Below, in pieces: positions 27,901 to 36,782 of a DNA stretch of 64,000 nt (its first letter is position 1; each line of letters starts with the position of its first letter). Below the pieces are notes generated by a model that was not told where the DNA came from, made no database searches, and saw nothing but the letters and a program-made list of their open reading frames with translations. The stretch is from Marinimicrobium agarilyticum DSM 16975. Lineage in GTDB: Bacteria; Pseudomonadota; Gammaproteobacteria; Pseudomonadales; Cellvibrionaceae. The translations under genes were made by a program, and so were the position numbers. The DNA is taken from positions 62,001-126,000 of the forward strand of contig NZ_AUHU01000008.1 of assembly GCF_000423345.1 (NCBI RefSeq), given 5' to 3'.

Positions 27901-28836
27901 TCAGTCGACGGGGGTTCGCTGCACACTCGAGTATACGCTGAGACCGGTGACCGCCAGTAAAATGACCACCATTCCCGCGACCTGAAAGGGTCCCAGGGTT
28001 TCCTCCAACACCACCACACCAAACAGTGACGCCGTAACAGGCTCGACCATCGCCACGATGGAAGCCACGGCGGGCGCGGTGTAGTTGAGGCCCACAATGT
28101 AAAAGATGAAGGATAGCCCCGCACCGACCACACCGAGAACCGCAAACAGCGGCCAGGCCGAAGAGCTCAGTACCGCGACAATCTGCCCTGAACCGCCTAC
28201 CCAACCGAGTATGGCACTCAGTACGGCAAAGGCGATAACGAGAATCGCCTGGGGACTCCCGTGCGGGGCGGCATATTTGAAGCCAAAAATGAAAATCGCA
28301 TAGGACAGGCCCGCCAATAGCCCCGCACCGACACCAAACGGCGTGACCCCGCCCGGGCTTATGTCGTAGATACCGGTCAGCAGCACAATCCCGACGATGA
28401 CCATGACGATGGCCACCCACTTGATGGGAGCGGGGCGCTCGAGCTTGAGGGCGAAGGAGACAAGATAGACAAACACCGGCGCGCAGTACATCAACGTCGC
28501 CGCCACGGCGACACTGCCTTCGGCAATGCTCAGAAAATAGAACGAGAAGTTGCCTGCGACCCCCAGACCGGCCACCACGGACCAAAACCACAATCGCCGG
28601 TTTGCCAATCCACTGCCACCGGGACGCAGCGCCAGCCAAGCCAGCACAAACAGTAACCCGATCGCGCCACGATAGAACGCCACGACGAAGGCACTCCACC
28701 CTTCGGTCATAAGAATGGCGCCGATCCCCCCCGACAGTCCCCAACACAGCGCCGCCATCGCCACGAACGCCGTGCTCAACTTTACCATTGTGGCCGAGGG
28801 TGTCGATTTGCTGTTACGGGGAGAGCTCAAAACCAT
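27901..28836 (-). CDS. EamA-family drug/metabolite transporter
   Basis: The 311-residue inner-membrane protein has ten predicted helices arranged as two EamA repeats (about 22-150 and 165-300). The second ends with VEPVTASLFGVVVLEETLGPFQ, the usual signature. Members export amino acids, nucleosides or drugs, and the substrate cannot be predicted. The ATG at 28836 has AGGGA six bases upstream; an internal ATG at codon 17 has no such site. Genes on both sides are on the same strand but functionally unrelated. Confidence 0.9.
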   Translation of the reverse strand: MVLSSPRNSKSTPSATMVKLSTAFVAMAALCWGLSGGIGAILMTEGWSAFVVAFYRGAIGLLFVLAWLALRPGGSGLANRRLWFWSVVAGLGVAGNFSFYFLSIAEGSVAVAATLMYCAPVFVYLVSFALKLERPAPIKWVAIVMVIVGIVLLTGIYDISPGGVTPFGVGAGLLAGLSYAIFIFGFKYAAPHGSPQAILVIAFAVLSAILGWVGGSGQIVAVLSSSAWPLFAVLGVVGAGLSFIFYIVGLNYTAPAVASIVAMVEPVTASLFGVVVLEETLGPFQVAGMVVILLAVTGLSVYSSVQRTPVD

Positions 28837-28895
28837 TCAAAATCCCTGCCGACCCACTATCGGCTTCAGTCCAGTAGCATAGGTGCGCTATCCAC

Positions 28896-29903
28896 TTACA
28901 AAAAGTATCGATGAAGCAATAAGCCGGCACAGACCGTCCAAAGCATCAAACTGAAAATGGGCAGCGCAATCATTACCCGCACGGTCACCGAGCGTTTGCC
29001 CGTGTTTCGATCCAGATAGGACGGAATGGAGGGCAACATACCTGCAATCGCATCGTCAAAACGCCGGAGGTTCTTCTTGTGATGATTCAAGAACCCAAGC
29101 CCCGATTTCAGTTTCAGATAGAACATAATGTTTACGACAAAGCCGAAGACCACCAACACACTGACAATCCAGTTATTGGTGGTGGTGGGGTCGCGCTCCA
29201 GCAGGAAAGCGAAGGCCGTCAGAATCGCCGTCATAAAACTGACCAACATACCGAGCTTGGTCCAGTTCAAATTATCCTCGTGCATGTACAGGTTGACCGT
29301 ACCTTGCTCTTTCTCGATCAGATGCTGCACCAGCTCGGGACGATCCACCTGAGCCATTCGGGTTTGGGGCCGCGTATTGGTTTTCGAATAGAACCAGATT
29401 GACCGGGCCCGGGTAACCCCGTCGTAATCAGCGGGCGGGTGAAGATCCCACAGATGGGAGAACCCCTGCTTGCGGTGGTATTCAATGGACTTGGTGTTCA
29501 ATGGCTCGTTCACCACCGCCGCCAGCGCCAGGTCCGTGTCCATTTCTTCGAAAAGTTTGGTATACAGCGCGGTGGCGGCTCCGCGGACGTCGCCACTGCC
29601 GCAGATCTGCTTGATCAAGGTAAACGGCTGAATCACCGAATACCGCAGGCAGGAGTTGATCACTTCTTCAGGTTTGATGGATTCACTCTTATAGGCGAGC
29701 AAGAAGCCGCCAAGCTTTCCATCCTCCTCCGCCACCCAGAAGTATTCCGCACTGTCCACATATTCCTTGTAGACCTCGGGCGAGAAGTTGGAAATCAGGA
29801 ACCCGGTGTTCTCCGGATTTTTCAGGTTTTTGAGCAGAAAACGCTCTGCCAAAGCATGCAGAGCGGGTATGTCCTCGTACGTCGCTCGACGAATGTGAAT
29901 CAT
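28896..29903 (-). CDS. GNAT acetyltransferase domain fused to a three-helix membrane region
   Basis: This is a 335-residue protein. Residues 1-175 form a GNAT N-acetyltransferase fold: IRRATYEDIPALHALAERF at the start, YFWVAEEDGKLGGFLLAY as beta strands, and VVNEPLNTKSIEYHRKQGF as the acetyl-CoA-proximal helix region. A charged linker follows. Residues about 217-235 and 244-264 are closely paired transmembrane helices, then a cytoplasmic stretch (270-305) and a final helix (307-331). The membrane part resembles small membrane modules used as anchors or pores, but I do not recognise the family. It lies between glmS and the EamA gene. The acetyl acceptor is unknown. Confidence 0.75.
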   Translation of the reverse strand: MIHIRRATYEDIPALHALAERFLLKNLKNPENTGFLISNFSPEVYKEYVDSAEYFWVAEEDGKLGGFLLAYKSESIKPEEVINSCLRYSVIQPFTLIKQICGSGDVRGAATALYTKLFEEMDTDLALAAVVNEPLNTKSIEYHRKQGFSHLWDLHPPADYDGVTRARSIWFYSKTNTRPQTRMAQVDRPELVQHLIEKEQGTVNLYMHEDNLNWTKLGMLVSFMTAILTAFAFLLERDPTTTNNWIVSVLVVFGFVVNIMFYLKLKSGLGFLNHHKKNLRRFDDAIAGMLPSIPSYLDRNTGKRSVTVRVMIALPIFSLMLWTVCAGLLLHRYFL

Positions 29904-30062
29904 TATATTTCTAACCTCTATATAGACCGGCTCCTAACGATACGGAATTCGGGTCCGATGCGCCAGCACGCCCCGACCCGACCGTAACGCTTGATATCTA
30001 TACCGTCGTCACTTTTGAGGATTCTGCCTATCGTGCCTTTCCCAAGGCTTCACAAAAGTCGC

Positions 30063-31892
30063 TCACTCTACTGTCACACTCTTCGCCAGGTTGCGCGGCT
30101 GGTCCACGTCGGTGCCTTTGATGATGGCGACGTAATAGCTCAGCAGCTGCAGAGGGAGGGTATAGAGAATAGGCGCCAGCCAGGGGTGGCAGTGGGGGAC
30201 GTCGATCACGCGCATGTTCTCGTCGGATTCGAAATTGGCTTCAACGTCCGCGAACACGTAGAGAATGCCGCCTCGGGCGCGGACTTCTTCGACGTTGGAT
30301 TTGAGTTTCTCCAGCAGCTCGTTATTGGGCGCGACCACGATAATGGGCATTTGCGCGTCAATCAGGGCCAGGGGGCCGTGCTTGAGTTCTCCGGCGGCGT
30401 AGGCCTCGGCGTGGATGTAGGAAATTTCCTTCAGTTTGAGCGCGCCTTCCATCGCGATGGGGTATTGGTCGCCTCGACCGAGGAACAGGGAATGGTGCTT
30501 GTCCGCGAATTCTTCGGCCAGCTCCTCGATGCGCTCGGCCAGTGAAAGAGACTCTTCGAGCTTGGCGGGCAGGCTCTTCAGTGCCTGGACCATGTCCGCC
30601 TGTTGCTCGGCGCTAAGGCCATTATGTTTGCCCAATGACAAGACCAGCATAGCCAGACCCACCAGCTGGGTGGTAAACGCCTTGGTGGAGGCCACGCCGA
30701 TTTCAGCACCGGCGCGGGTCATAAAGGCCAGGTCGGATTCACGCACCAGGGAGGAACCGGCGACGTTGCAGATGGTGAGGCTGCCCAGGTAACCCAGATC
30801 TTTGGCCAGACGCAGGGCGGCAAGCGTATCGGCGGTTTCGCCGGACTGGCTGATGGTGACCAGCAAGCTGTTCGGTTGCACTACGGATTTGCGATAACGG
30901 AATTCACTGGCAATTTCCACATTGCAGGAAACGTTCGCCAGGGATTCCATCCAATAGCGGGCCACCATGGCGGAGTGGTAACTGGTGCCGCAGGCAACGA
31001 TCTGCACGTGTTTCACTTTTTTCAGCAACTCGGCGGCGCCGTTGCCGAAGGTTTCATCCAGCACCGAGTCTTTGCCCAGTCGGCCTTCCAGGGTATTGGT
31101 GACGGCATGGGGCTGCTCATGGATTTCCTTGAGCATGAAGTGACGGTACTGACCTTTGTCACCGGCGTCGTAGCTGATGGTGGACTCGTGCTCCTCCCGC
31201 TCGACCGGGTTACCGTCTTTATCGAACACGCGCACGCTGGTGCGGGTAATTTCAGCCACGTCGCCTTCTTCCAGGAAGACAAAACGGCGGGTGACCGGCA
31301 GCAGGGCCAGTTGGTCCGAGGCGATGAAGTTCTCCCCGATGCCCAAACCAATCACCAGCGGGCTGCCGGAGCGCGCGACCACCAGGCGGTCGCTGTCATT
31401 GGTGTCCATAATGACGGTGCCGTAGGCGCCGTCCAGTTTTTTTACGGCCTGTTGCACGGCGCTCAGCAAGTCATCACTTTCCTGGCGGATTTTGTGTACC
31501 AGGTGAGCGATGACTTCGGTGTCGGTCTGGGAATCAAACCGGTAACCGGCGGCTTCGAGTTCTTTTTTGAGGGCAGTGTGGTTTTCAATAATGCCGTTGT
31601 GGACCACGGCGAGCTGGTCGTTGGAGACGTGCGGGTGGGCGTTGCGTTCACTGGGTTCGCCGTGGGTGGCCCAGCGGGTGTGGGCAATGCCGGTGCCGCC
31701 CGGGGTAGGGCTGGCGTCGACGGCGTCAGCGAGTTCTTTGACTTTGCCGAGCCGGCGCAGGCGTTTGAGTTCGCCGTTGTTCACTACTGCTACACCGGCG
31801 GAGTCATACCCCCGGTATTCAAGGCGCCGAAGGCCTTCGACCAGAATGTCCACGACGTCCCGCTGCGCGACCGCGCCTACAATGCCACACAT
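30063..31892 (-). CDS. glmS: Glutamine-fructose-6-phosphate aminotransferase (isomerizing)
   Basis: The 609-residue enzyme makes glucosamine-6-phosphate from fructose-6-phosphate and glutamine, the first step to UDP-GlcNAc. The N-terminal glutaminase domain starts MCGIVGAVA with the nucleophile Cys2 and includes [12 protein letters not shown] and HTRWATHG. Two SIS domains follow (about 285-425 and 455-600, with [20 protein letters not shown] and [12 protein letters not shown]). It ends in the conserved AKSVTVE. Length and motifs are normal. The upstream gene is its likely regulator glmR, but a 358-base gap with two repeat elements separates them. There is no glmS ribozyme, as expected for a gammaproteobacterium. 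Confidence 0.98.
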   Translation of the reverse strand: MCGIVGAVAQRDVVDILVEGLRRLEYRGYDSAGVAVVNNGELKRLRRLGKVKELADAVDASPTPGGTGIAHTRWATHGEPSERNAHPHVSNDQLAVVHNGIIENHTALKKELEAAGYRFDSQTDTEVIAHLVHKIRQESDDLLSAVQQAVKKLDGAYGTVIMDTNDSDRLVVARSGSPLVIGLGIGENFIASDQLALLPVTRRFVFLEEGDVAEITRTSVRVFDKDGNPVEREEHESTISYDAGDKGQYRHFMLKEIHEQPHAVTNTLEGRLGKDSVLDETFGNGAAELLKKVKHVQIVACGTSYHSAMVARYWMESLANVSCNVEIASEFRYRKSVVQPNSLLVTISQSGETADTLAALRLAKDLGYLGSLTICNVAGSSLVRESDLAFMTRAGAEIGVASTKAFTTQLVGLAMLVLSLGKHNGLSAEQQADMVQALKSLPAKLEESLSLAERIEELAEEFADKHHSLFLGRGDQYPIAMEGALKLKEISYIHAEAYAAGELKHGPLALIDAQMPIIVVAPNNELLEKLKSNVEEVRARGGILYVFADVEANFESDENMRVIDVPHCHPWLAPILYTLPLQLLSYYVAIIKGTDVDQPRNLAKSVTVE

Positions 31893-31938
31893 GGTTTTGC
31901 TCCTTTAGATTGAAAGTTCTTAATTGACTGTTGGGGTA

Positions 31939-32040
31939 GGAGTTGTGTCTATACCCACGGGACACGCGCGTGAATACGTCCCTGTAGGCTCGACTGCTGC
32001 TCCCTGCAGCAGACGGTCCCGTGGGTATAGACACAACTCC
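31939..32040. repeat. Intergenic core-plus-inverted-repeat element, copy A
   Basis: A perfect 24-bp inverted repeat (31939-31962 and 32017-32040) encloses a 54-base core. The core reads GTGAATACGTCCCTGTAGGC at 31970-31989, then a small hairpin CTGCTGC/GCAGCAG (31994-32012), then ACGG. The same core occurs in copies B and C with quite different arms. Confidence 0.85.
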
Positions 32041-32126
32041 TTTCACGTTTCGGTGTACTTAACGCTTCTGGGTAACCGCCTTTTCACGCCTTCTTTACAG
32101 GCAGTTCTTTAGCCGCAAACCGTGAC

Positions 32127-32229
32127 GGGGATCGGGTATACCGGTCCAAGACCGTCTGCTGCAGGGAGCAGCAGTCGAGCCTACAGGGACGTATTTACGG
32201 CGTGTCTTGGACCGGTATACCCGATCCCC
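32127..32229. repeat. Intergenic core-plus-inverted-repeat element, copy B (opposite orientation)
   Basis: A perfect 26-bp inverted repeat (32127-32152 and 32204-32229) encloses the core in reverse orientation. The small GCAGCAG/CTGCTGC hairpin (32157-32175) matches copy A. Arms differ from those of copy A. Copies A and B fill most of the gap between glmR and glmS. Confidence 0.85.
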
Positions 32230-32250
32230 ACCCCGCAACGACCTACAACG

Positions 32251-33015
32251 TCAAGAAGCCCGAATCACTTCCACACCCAAAGACTCCAGATGCTTCTTGG
32301 CGTCATCGGGAAATTCAGCATCCGTCACCAGGTAAGCAATCCGCTCCCAAGGTAACTCCAGATTGTGGATCTTGCGCCCGAGCTTGTCCGACTCCGCCAT
32401 GACCACCACTTCGCGTGCCACGTCCGCCATGACCTGACTCAAACTGTAAAGCTCATTAAAGGTCGTAGTGCCGCGCTCCAGATCCAGACCGTCGGCGCCG
32501 ATGAACAGCTGGTCAAAATTGTAAGAACGCAACACCTGTTCGGCCAACTGACCCTGGAAGCCTTCGGATTGCGGGTCCCAGGTGCCACCGGTCATCAGCA
32601 GCGTAGGCTCATTTTCCAACTCTCGCAGAGCATTGGCGATGTTGAGTGAGTTGGTCATCACCACCAGACCCTGTTTGCGCGACAGTTCCGGGAGAATGGC
32701 GGCGGTGGTGGTGCCACTGTCGATGATGACCCGGTTATGGTCCAAGATCAGGTCGGCGGCAGCGCGGGCCATGGCTTGCTTTCGTTCCGAAATTTTCTCG
32801 GTGCCCGGGTCGACGATCATTTCCTGGGGCAACGGAACGGCGCCACCGTACCGGCGCAGGAGCAGGCCGTTGTTCTCCAGGGCGGCCAGGTCCTTGCGGA
32901 CGGTGACTTCGGAGGTGCCAAAGTGCTGCGCCAGGTGCTCAACACTGACTTCACCGGCGTCGGTGAGCATGTCGATAATGGCGCGGCGGCGCTGCTGAGT
33001 GTTGCGTTTGTTCAT
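32251..33015 (-). CDS. glmR: DeoR-family transcriptional regulator of glucosamine synthesis
   Basis: This is a 254-residue protein. The N-terminal DeoR helix-turn-helix (about 8-60: MLTDAGEVSVEHLAQHFGTSE) is followed by a sugar-phosphate-binding DeoR sensor domain (about 75-235) with DSGTTT and MTGG motifs. Its start MNKRNTQQRR is like that of Pseudomonas GlmR, which lies beside glmS and regulates it. This start (33015) is preferred to the ATG at 33021 because AGG lies seven bases upstream of it. It probably senses a hexosamine phosphate or UDP-GlcNAc-linked signal and controls glmS. CTTTC/GAAAG repeats at 33024-33067 could be its own operator (inference). Confidence 0.85.
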   Translation of the reverse strand: MNKRNTQQRRRAIIDMLTDAGEVSVEHLAQHFGTSEVTVRKDLAALENNGLLLRRYGGAVPLPQEMIVDPGTEKISERKQAMARAAADLILDHNRVIIDSGTTTAAILPELSRKQGLVVMTNSLNIANALRELENEPTLLMTGGTWDPQSEGFQGQLAEQVLRSYNFDQLFIGADGLDLERGTTTFNELYSLSQVMADVAREVVVMAESDKLGRKIHNLELPWERIAYLVTDAEFPDDAKKHLESLGVEVIRAS

Positions 33016-33228
33016 TTCCATGCCTGCCGGCTTTCGATTTGAAAGCTATTGTATCGAAACGAAAGCAAAAGTAAACCGATCTCTTCTGCCACCTTGGTTT
33101 TGGCCACTTTGAGTCCATACTGTGTAGTAGGTAACGAAAATCTCCGGTCGTAGCGCTCAACCCGGCGGCAACATCCCGGGGGTTTTCCTGTCCAACTCAT
33201 TGAATCCGAGCGTTAGAAGGAGCCTGAG

Positions 33229-33693
33229 ATGGCAATGGAACCGAAAACCATGAGCGATGTGCTCGAATTGACCCGCCGCTGGCACGAACAGCTCTCCCAG
33301 CATCTGCACAGCAGTGCCGACGAGACCGGGTCCGAGCGGAACGATATGTTGCTGGAGTACCTGTCTGAACACGAGCATAAACTCGCGCAGACGCTTGAGT
33401 ACTTCCAGAGAGACGCCGATATAGAGGCCCTGAATACCTGGTTTTACGAGTACACCGACCGCCACAAGATCATCCACCGGGACCCCCACGAGATCCCCTT
33501 CACCCGTATGAGCAATGACGAGATAACGGGGGAAATTGCCGGGTTGCACAATCAGTTGGTCGATCTTTACCGGCACCTGCACGAACGGGCCGAGAGCGAC
33601 ACCGCCCGGGAGGTTCTCCAGCAGCTGCTCGATATCGAACGCAGTGAAAGTCGCCTGATCAGCTTCGGTGCCGAGCGTTCTCAGGAACTGTAA
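33229..33693 (+). CDS. Predicted helical-bundle protein of unknown function
   Basis: The 154-residue soluble protein is almost fully helical by eye, with several Glu/His-bearing helices: LELTRRWHEQLSQHLH, LLEYLSEHEHKLAQTLEYF, LHNQLVDLYRHLHERA and VLQQLLDIERSESRLI. The pattern recalls ferritin-like or rubrerythrin-like four-helix bundles, but no complete ExxH metal-site set is obvious. It is divergent from glmR and convergent with the PL11 gene. A well-placed GAAGGAG precedes the ATG. Function unknown. Confidence 0.7.
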   Translation: MAMEPKTMSDVLELTRRWHEQLSQHLHSSADETGSERNDMLLEYLSEHEHKLAQTLEYFQRDADIEALNTWFYEYTDRHKIIHRDPHEIPFTRMSNDEITGEIAGLHNQLVDLYRHLHERAESDTAREVLQQLLDIERSESRLISFGAERSQEL

Positions 33694-33721
33694 GGCGGGA
33701 GAAGCCGGATAAGCAGAAAAA

Positions 33722-33746
33722 GACCCCGAGCAGAACGCTCGGGGTC
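33722..33746. terminator. Terminator between convergent helical-bundle and PL11 genes
   Basis: A perfect 9-bp stem (GACCCCGAG/CTCGGGGTC) with a 7-base loop is followed on the minus strand by TTTTTC. It is a strong terminator for the PL11 gene and is usable in both directions. Confidence 0.85.
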
Positions 33747-33760
33747 GAGGGGTTTGCCCA

Positions 33761-36484
33761 CTACTGACAGTCGATACTGCCGGGGCTGGGTGAGCCCTGA
33801 AGGCCGAAGCTGACGCTCTCACCCGGAGCCAAAGCGCCGTTGTAATCGACGTTGCTGGCCTGGTACTGGGTGCCAGAGCCGTCGAGGTCGGCGCTCCAGC
33901 TGTTGCCCACACTGATAGCCTGCCCGAACGTGATATCTACCGCCCAGCCATCGACGGGTGAATCGGTGTTATTGCTGACGGTAAACTCGGAAACAAAACC
34001 ACCGCCCCAGTCATTGGTATCTGCGGTACAGCTCAGTTCGCCACCCGGAGCGCTGCTGCTCTGGGCCACGCTGCTTTGCACCGAACTGACGGCGGAGGAG
34101 GCCACCGAAGAGACGCTGGACGCGCTTGAGGAAACCGACGAGGAAGAGGCGCTGTCGCAGTTGCCCACCTGCGCGACCGGATCACCCGCGATTTCCAGGC
34201 GGTCAATATTCGCCAGACCGCCGTCGGTAGAAGCTTCCAGCGATACTCGGTGGCTACCGGCGGGCAAATAGGCCGTCGTCGAGGCCGGCTGCCAACTGTC
34301 CCAGGAACCGGTTCCCGGGAAGCCGACCCTCACCCGGGCGTCGGAGGTATTGAGCCAGAAGCCGGCGCTGCGGTCGTCGCTCGCTCCGTTGGCGTAGATC
34401 CACGATAGCTCGTAATTGCCGCCTTCGGACACATCCACCTGCCACTCGATACCGCTACCCACAGCATTGGTCGTATTGATAAAACCTCCGCCGGTGTAAC
34501 CGTTGTGGTTGCTGTCCACGGTGCCGTCGTGGGTGCAGACGTCCTGTTCCTGCAACACCAGGCGGTCACCCGGCGCGCTGGAGGACTGGCTGGACGAAGA
34601 TGAACCACCGCCATCGCCCACAACGGTAATGTCCGGCGCGGGTGGCTCGGTCATGCCGCTGCCCAGATAGAAGGAGGGGTGGGGCGGCTGGTTGTAGCCC
34701 GAATTCTGCCAGGAAATCGCGACCCGGTATTGCGGGTCGTGCATCAGGGTGCGCAGGCGATGATCGCTGGGTGCGGTAGTGGTAAACAGCAACAGCGCGT
34801 TATTGTCGCTGTGGCGCCAAATCACCTCTTCCCGCCAATCGCCCAACAGATCCGCACTCAGGGCGGGGTTCCCTTTGGTGCCGTTATTGGACGCCGCACC
34901 CAGTTGGTAGGCCGTGAGCAGTCGCTCGGTGCTGTTGGTGGCCGGGTTCCATTTGTCGATCATTTCCCGGTCCAGGGTTTCCCTCAGAAGGTCGCCGTCC
35001 CACCAGACACCGAAATTGATGGGCCCGGGGCGGGAAGAAGACAGAGTCTGACCGGTGGCGCTGAACAGGCCGCCGCGCGAGGCCCAGGCTTCGTAGCCAC
35101 GGGAATTCGGGTCCACGTCCATGGCGACGCCCCGGCCGATATCGGTATTGCCGCCCGGATCGCTCCACAGAATCTGCCCGGTGCCCGCATCGTGCATCTC
35201 GATACCGTGCTGGCCGTAGCAGGAGGGGCATTCGTGCACCATAAACACTTCCTGACCGGGGCGATCCGGGTTCATGTCGGACAGATGCAGAGCGTCGCCG
35301 TGGCCCAGGCCGGTGGTGTACAGACCGGTGCCGTTATCATCCACGGTCATGGCGCCATAGACGATCTCCTGGCGGCCGTCTTCGTCCACGTCCCCCACAG
35401 TCAGGCTGTGGGCGCCCTGGCCAGCGTAGCCGCCATTGCCACTATCGTCGCTGTCGAACACCCAACGTTGTTGCAGCTGGCCGTTTTCGAAGTCCCAGGC
35501 TGCCAGGACCGATCGGGTGTAATAGCCGCGGGCAAAAACAAAGCTGGGGTTTTGCCCGTCCAGGTAAGCGATAGTGGCGAGGAAGCGATCCACCCGGTTA
35601 CCGTAGCTGTCGCCCCAGCTCGACACGTTGCCCCGCCCCGGAACGTAGTTGACGGTATCGAGCTCGCGCCCGGTGCTGCCTTCGAACACGGTCAGGTATT
35701 CGGGGCCCGAGAGAATATAGCCACCGCTGTTGCGATGGTCGGCATTGGCATCGCCGATGACATTGCCCTGACCATCGCGGGTACCGTCGGCGGTTTTCAC
35801 CGCGACTTCGGCGCGGCCGTCGCTGTCGGCGTCGTACACGAGGAACTGGGTGTAGTGAGCACCGGCTCGTATGTTGCGGCCCAGATCGATGCGCCACAGT
35901 TGAGTGCCGTCCAGCTCGTAGGCATCGAGATAAACGTTGCCGGTATAACCGCTTTGCGAATTGTCTTTGGCGTTCGAGGGGTCCCATTTCACGACGATTT
36001 CATAATCGCCGTCGCCGTCCAAATCCCCCACGCTGGCATCGTTCGGACTGTAGCTGTAACCATCGCCAGCCGCGGGGCGCTGCAGGGGAATTCTGAGAAA
36101 CTGCTCGCCCCAGACGTCGGTACTCGCCTGGCCCTGAGGCTGACCGTTAATCAGAGTTTCCACACTGTACTGCGCGCCGGCGTTGCCACCGCTGTCGAGG
36201 AAATTGGTACGCTCGGTGAGTGGGGCGTTATTGAGTTGAACACCATCGCGATAGACGTTGAAAGCGGTGTTCTCCGGCTCCGACCCCAGCCATCGCCAAC
36301 TGACAAAGACCGAGCCATCACCCCGGTCCACAGCCACCAGGCCGCGATCCAGGTTTTCCACCGCGTATTGACCGAATGCGCTCGCGGCACCCAGGCAGAG
36401 GCCCCCCAGAAGGGCCGGTTTGAGTGCCCGCTGAAGCGCGCGATGAAGCGGAGTTCTGGCGACCGCTCGTTGGGTAAACTTCAT
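33761..36484 (-). CDS. PL11 rhamnogalacturonan lyase with CBM35-like and CBM2 modules
   Basis: The 907-residue secreted enzyme begins with a long signal peptide (cleavage near ASAFGQ, about 38). The PL11 catalytic propeller (about 40-625) has many calcium-type DxDxDG loops (GDLDGDGDYEIVVKWDPSN, YDADSDGRAEVAVKTADG) and the typical IRAGAHYTQFLVYD and LLGDWREEVIWR segments. It should cleave the rhamnogalacturonan I backbone by beta-elimination. A serine linker (about 637-651), a CBM35-like module (about 652-775), a long Ser/Val linker (about 778-814) and a CBM2 module (about 815-907, Trp at DWGGG, DGW and NSW) follow. CBM2 usually binds crystalline cellulose, so the enzyme is targeted to plant cell walls. 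The start has GGAG six bases upstream. Confidence 0.94.
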   Translation of the reverse strand: MKFTQRAVARTPLHRALQRALKPALLGGLCLGAASAFGQYAVENLDRGLVAVDRGDGSVFVSWRWLGSEPENTAFNVYRDGVQLNNAPLTERTNFLDSGGNAGAQYSVETLINGQPQGQASTDVWGEQFLRIPLQRPAAGDGYSYSPNDASVGDLDGDGDYEIVVKWDPSNAKDNSQSGYTGNVYLDAYELDGTQLWRIDLGRNIRAGAHYTQFLVYDADSDGRAEVAVKTADGTRDGQGNVIGDANADHRNSGGYILSGPEYLTVFEGSTGRELDTVNYVPGRGNVSSWGDSYGNRVDRFLATIAYLDGQNPSFVFARGYYTRSVLAAWDFENGQLQQRWVFDSDDSGNGGYAGQGAHSLTVGDVDEDGRQEIVYGAMTVDDNGTGLYTTGLGHGDALHLSDMNPDRPGQEVFMVHECPSCYGQHGIEMHDAGTGQILWSDPGGNTDIGRGVAMDVDPNSRGYEAWASRGGLFSATGQTLSSSRPGPINFGVWWDGDLLRETLDREMIDKWNPATNSTERLLTAYQLGAASNNGTKGNPALSADLLGDWREEVIWRHSDNNALLLFTTTAPSDHRLRTLMHDPQYRVAISWQNSGYNQPPHPSFYLGSGMTEPPAPDITVVGDGGGSSSSSQSSSAPGDRLVLQEQDVCTHDGTVDSNHNGYTGGGFINTTNAVGSGIEWQVDVSEGGNYELSWIYANGASDDRSAGFWLNTSDARVRVGFPGTGSWDSWQPASTTAYLPAGSHRVSLEASTDGGLANIDRLEIAGDPVAQVGNCDSASSSSVSSSASSVSSVASSAVSSVQSSVAQSSSAPGGELSCTADTNDWGGGFVSEFTVSNNTDSPVDGWAVDITFGQAISVGNSWSADLDGSGTQYQASNVDYNGALAPGESVSFGLQGSPSPGSIDCQ

Positions 36485-36733
36485 ACATCTCTCCTTTGTT
36501 TATGCACGTTATTGTCGGTGAGTGCCCGAGAGGGGCCGGAAGGATGCTACGCCGACGCCCTGTAAATTCCGCGAAACAGATCTCAACTTACTGGAAAATT
36601 ATGCGATTTAACGTATAAATCATTCCTCATAGAAATTCAGACGCCGATTTTTCGACCTTCCTGTCAAGACGCACGCCTCTGATTCAAAGCTGCCTGACAT
36701 TCCCACGAAAAAACGTCACAATGATCTCTTTGA

Positions 36734-36745
36734 GGCAACGTTGTC
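36734..36745 (+). promoter_or_regulatory. LacI-family-type operator at the first halogenase gene
   Basis: GGCAACGTTGTC (core CAACGTTG at 36736-36743; one mismatch from GACAACGTTGTC) overlaps a TTGAGG -35-like hexamer and lies 37 bases before the ATG. Confidence 0.55.
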
Positions 36746-36782
36746 GGCCTTTAGTCCGAGCCGCAATTCGGGGGCGCAAAAA

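Noticed and set aside
31893-32250. glmS-type riboswitch or ribozyme upstream of glmS
   Set aside because: The gap is filled by two inverted-repeat elements; no glmS ribozyme core is present and it is not expected in this group.
31924-32402. Short plus-strand frames of 62-77 residues in and beside the repeat elements
   Set aside because: They translate the inverted repeats and the 3' end of glmR in the wrong sense; similar peptides arise only because the core is repeated.
33157-33912. 251-residue minus frame opposite the helical-bundle gene
   Set aside because: It is antisense to a gene with a good ribosome site and helix pattern and extends through the terminator into the PL11 3' end.
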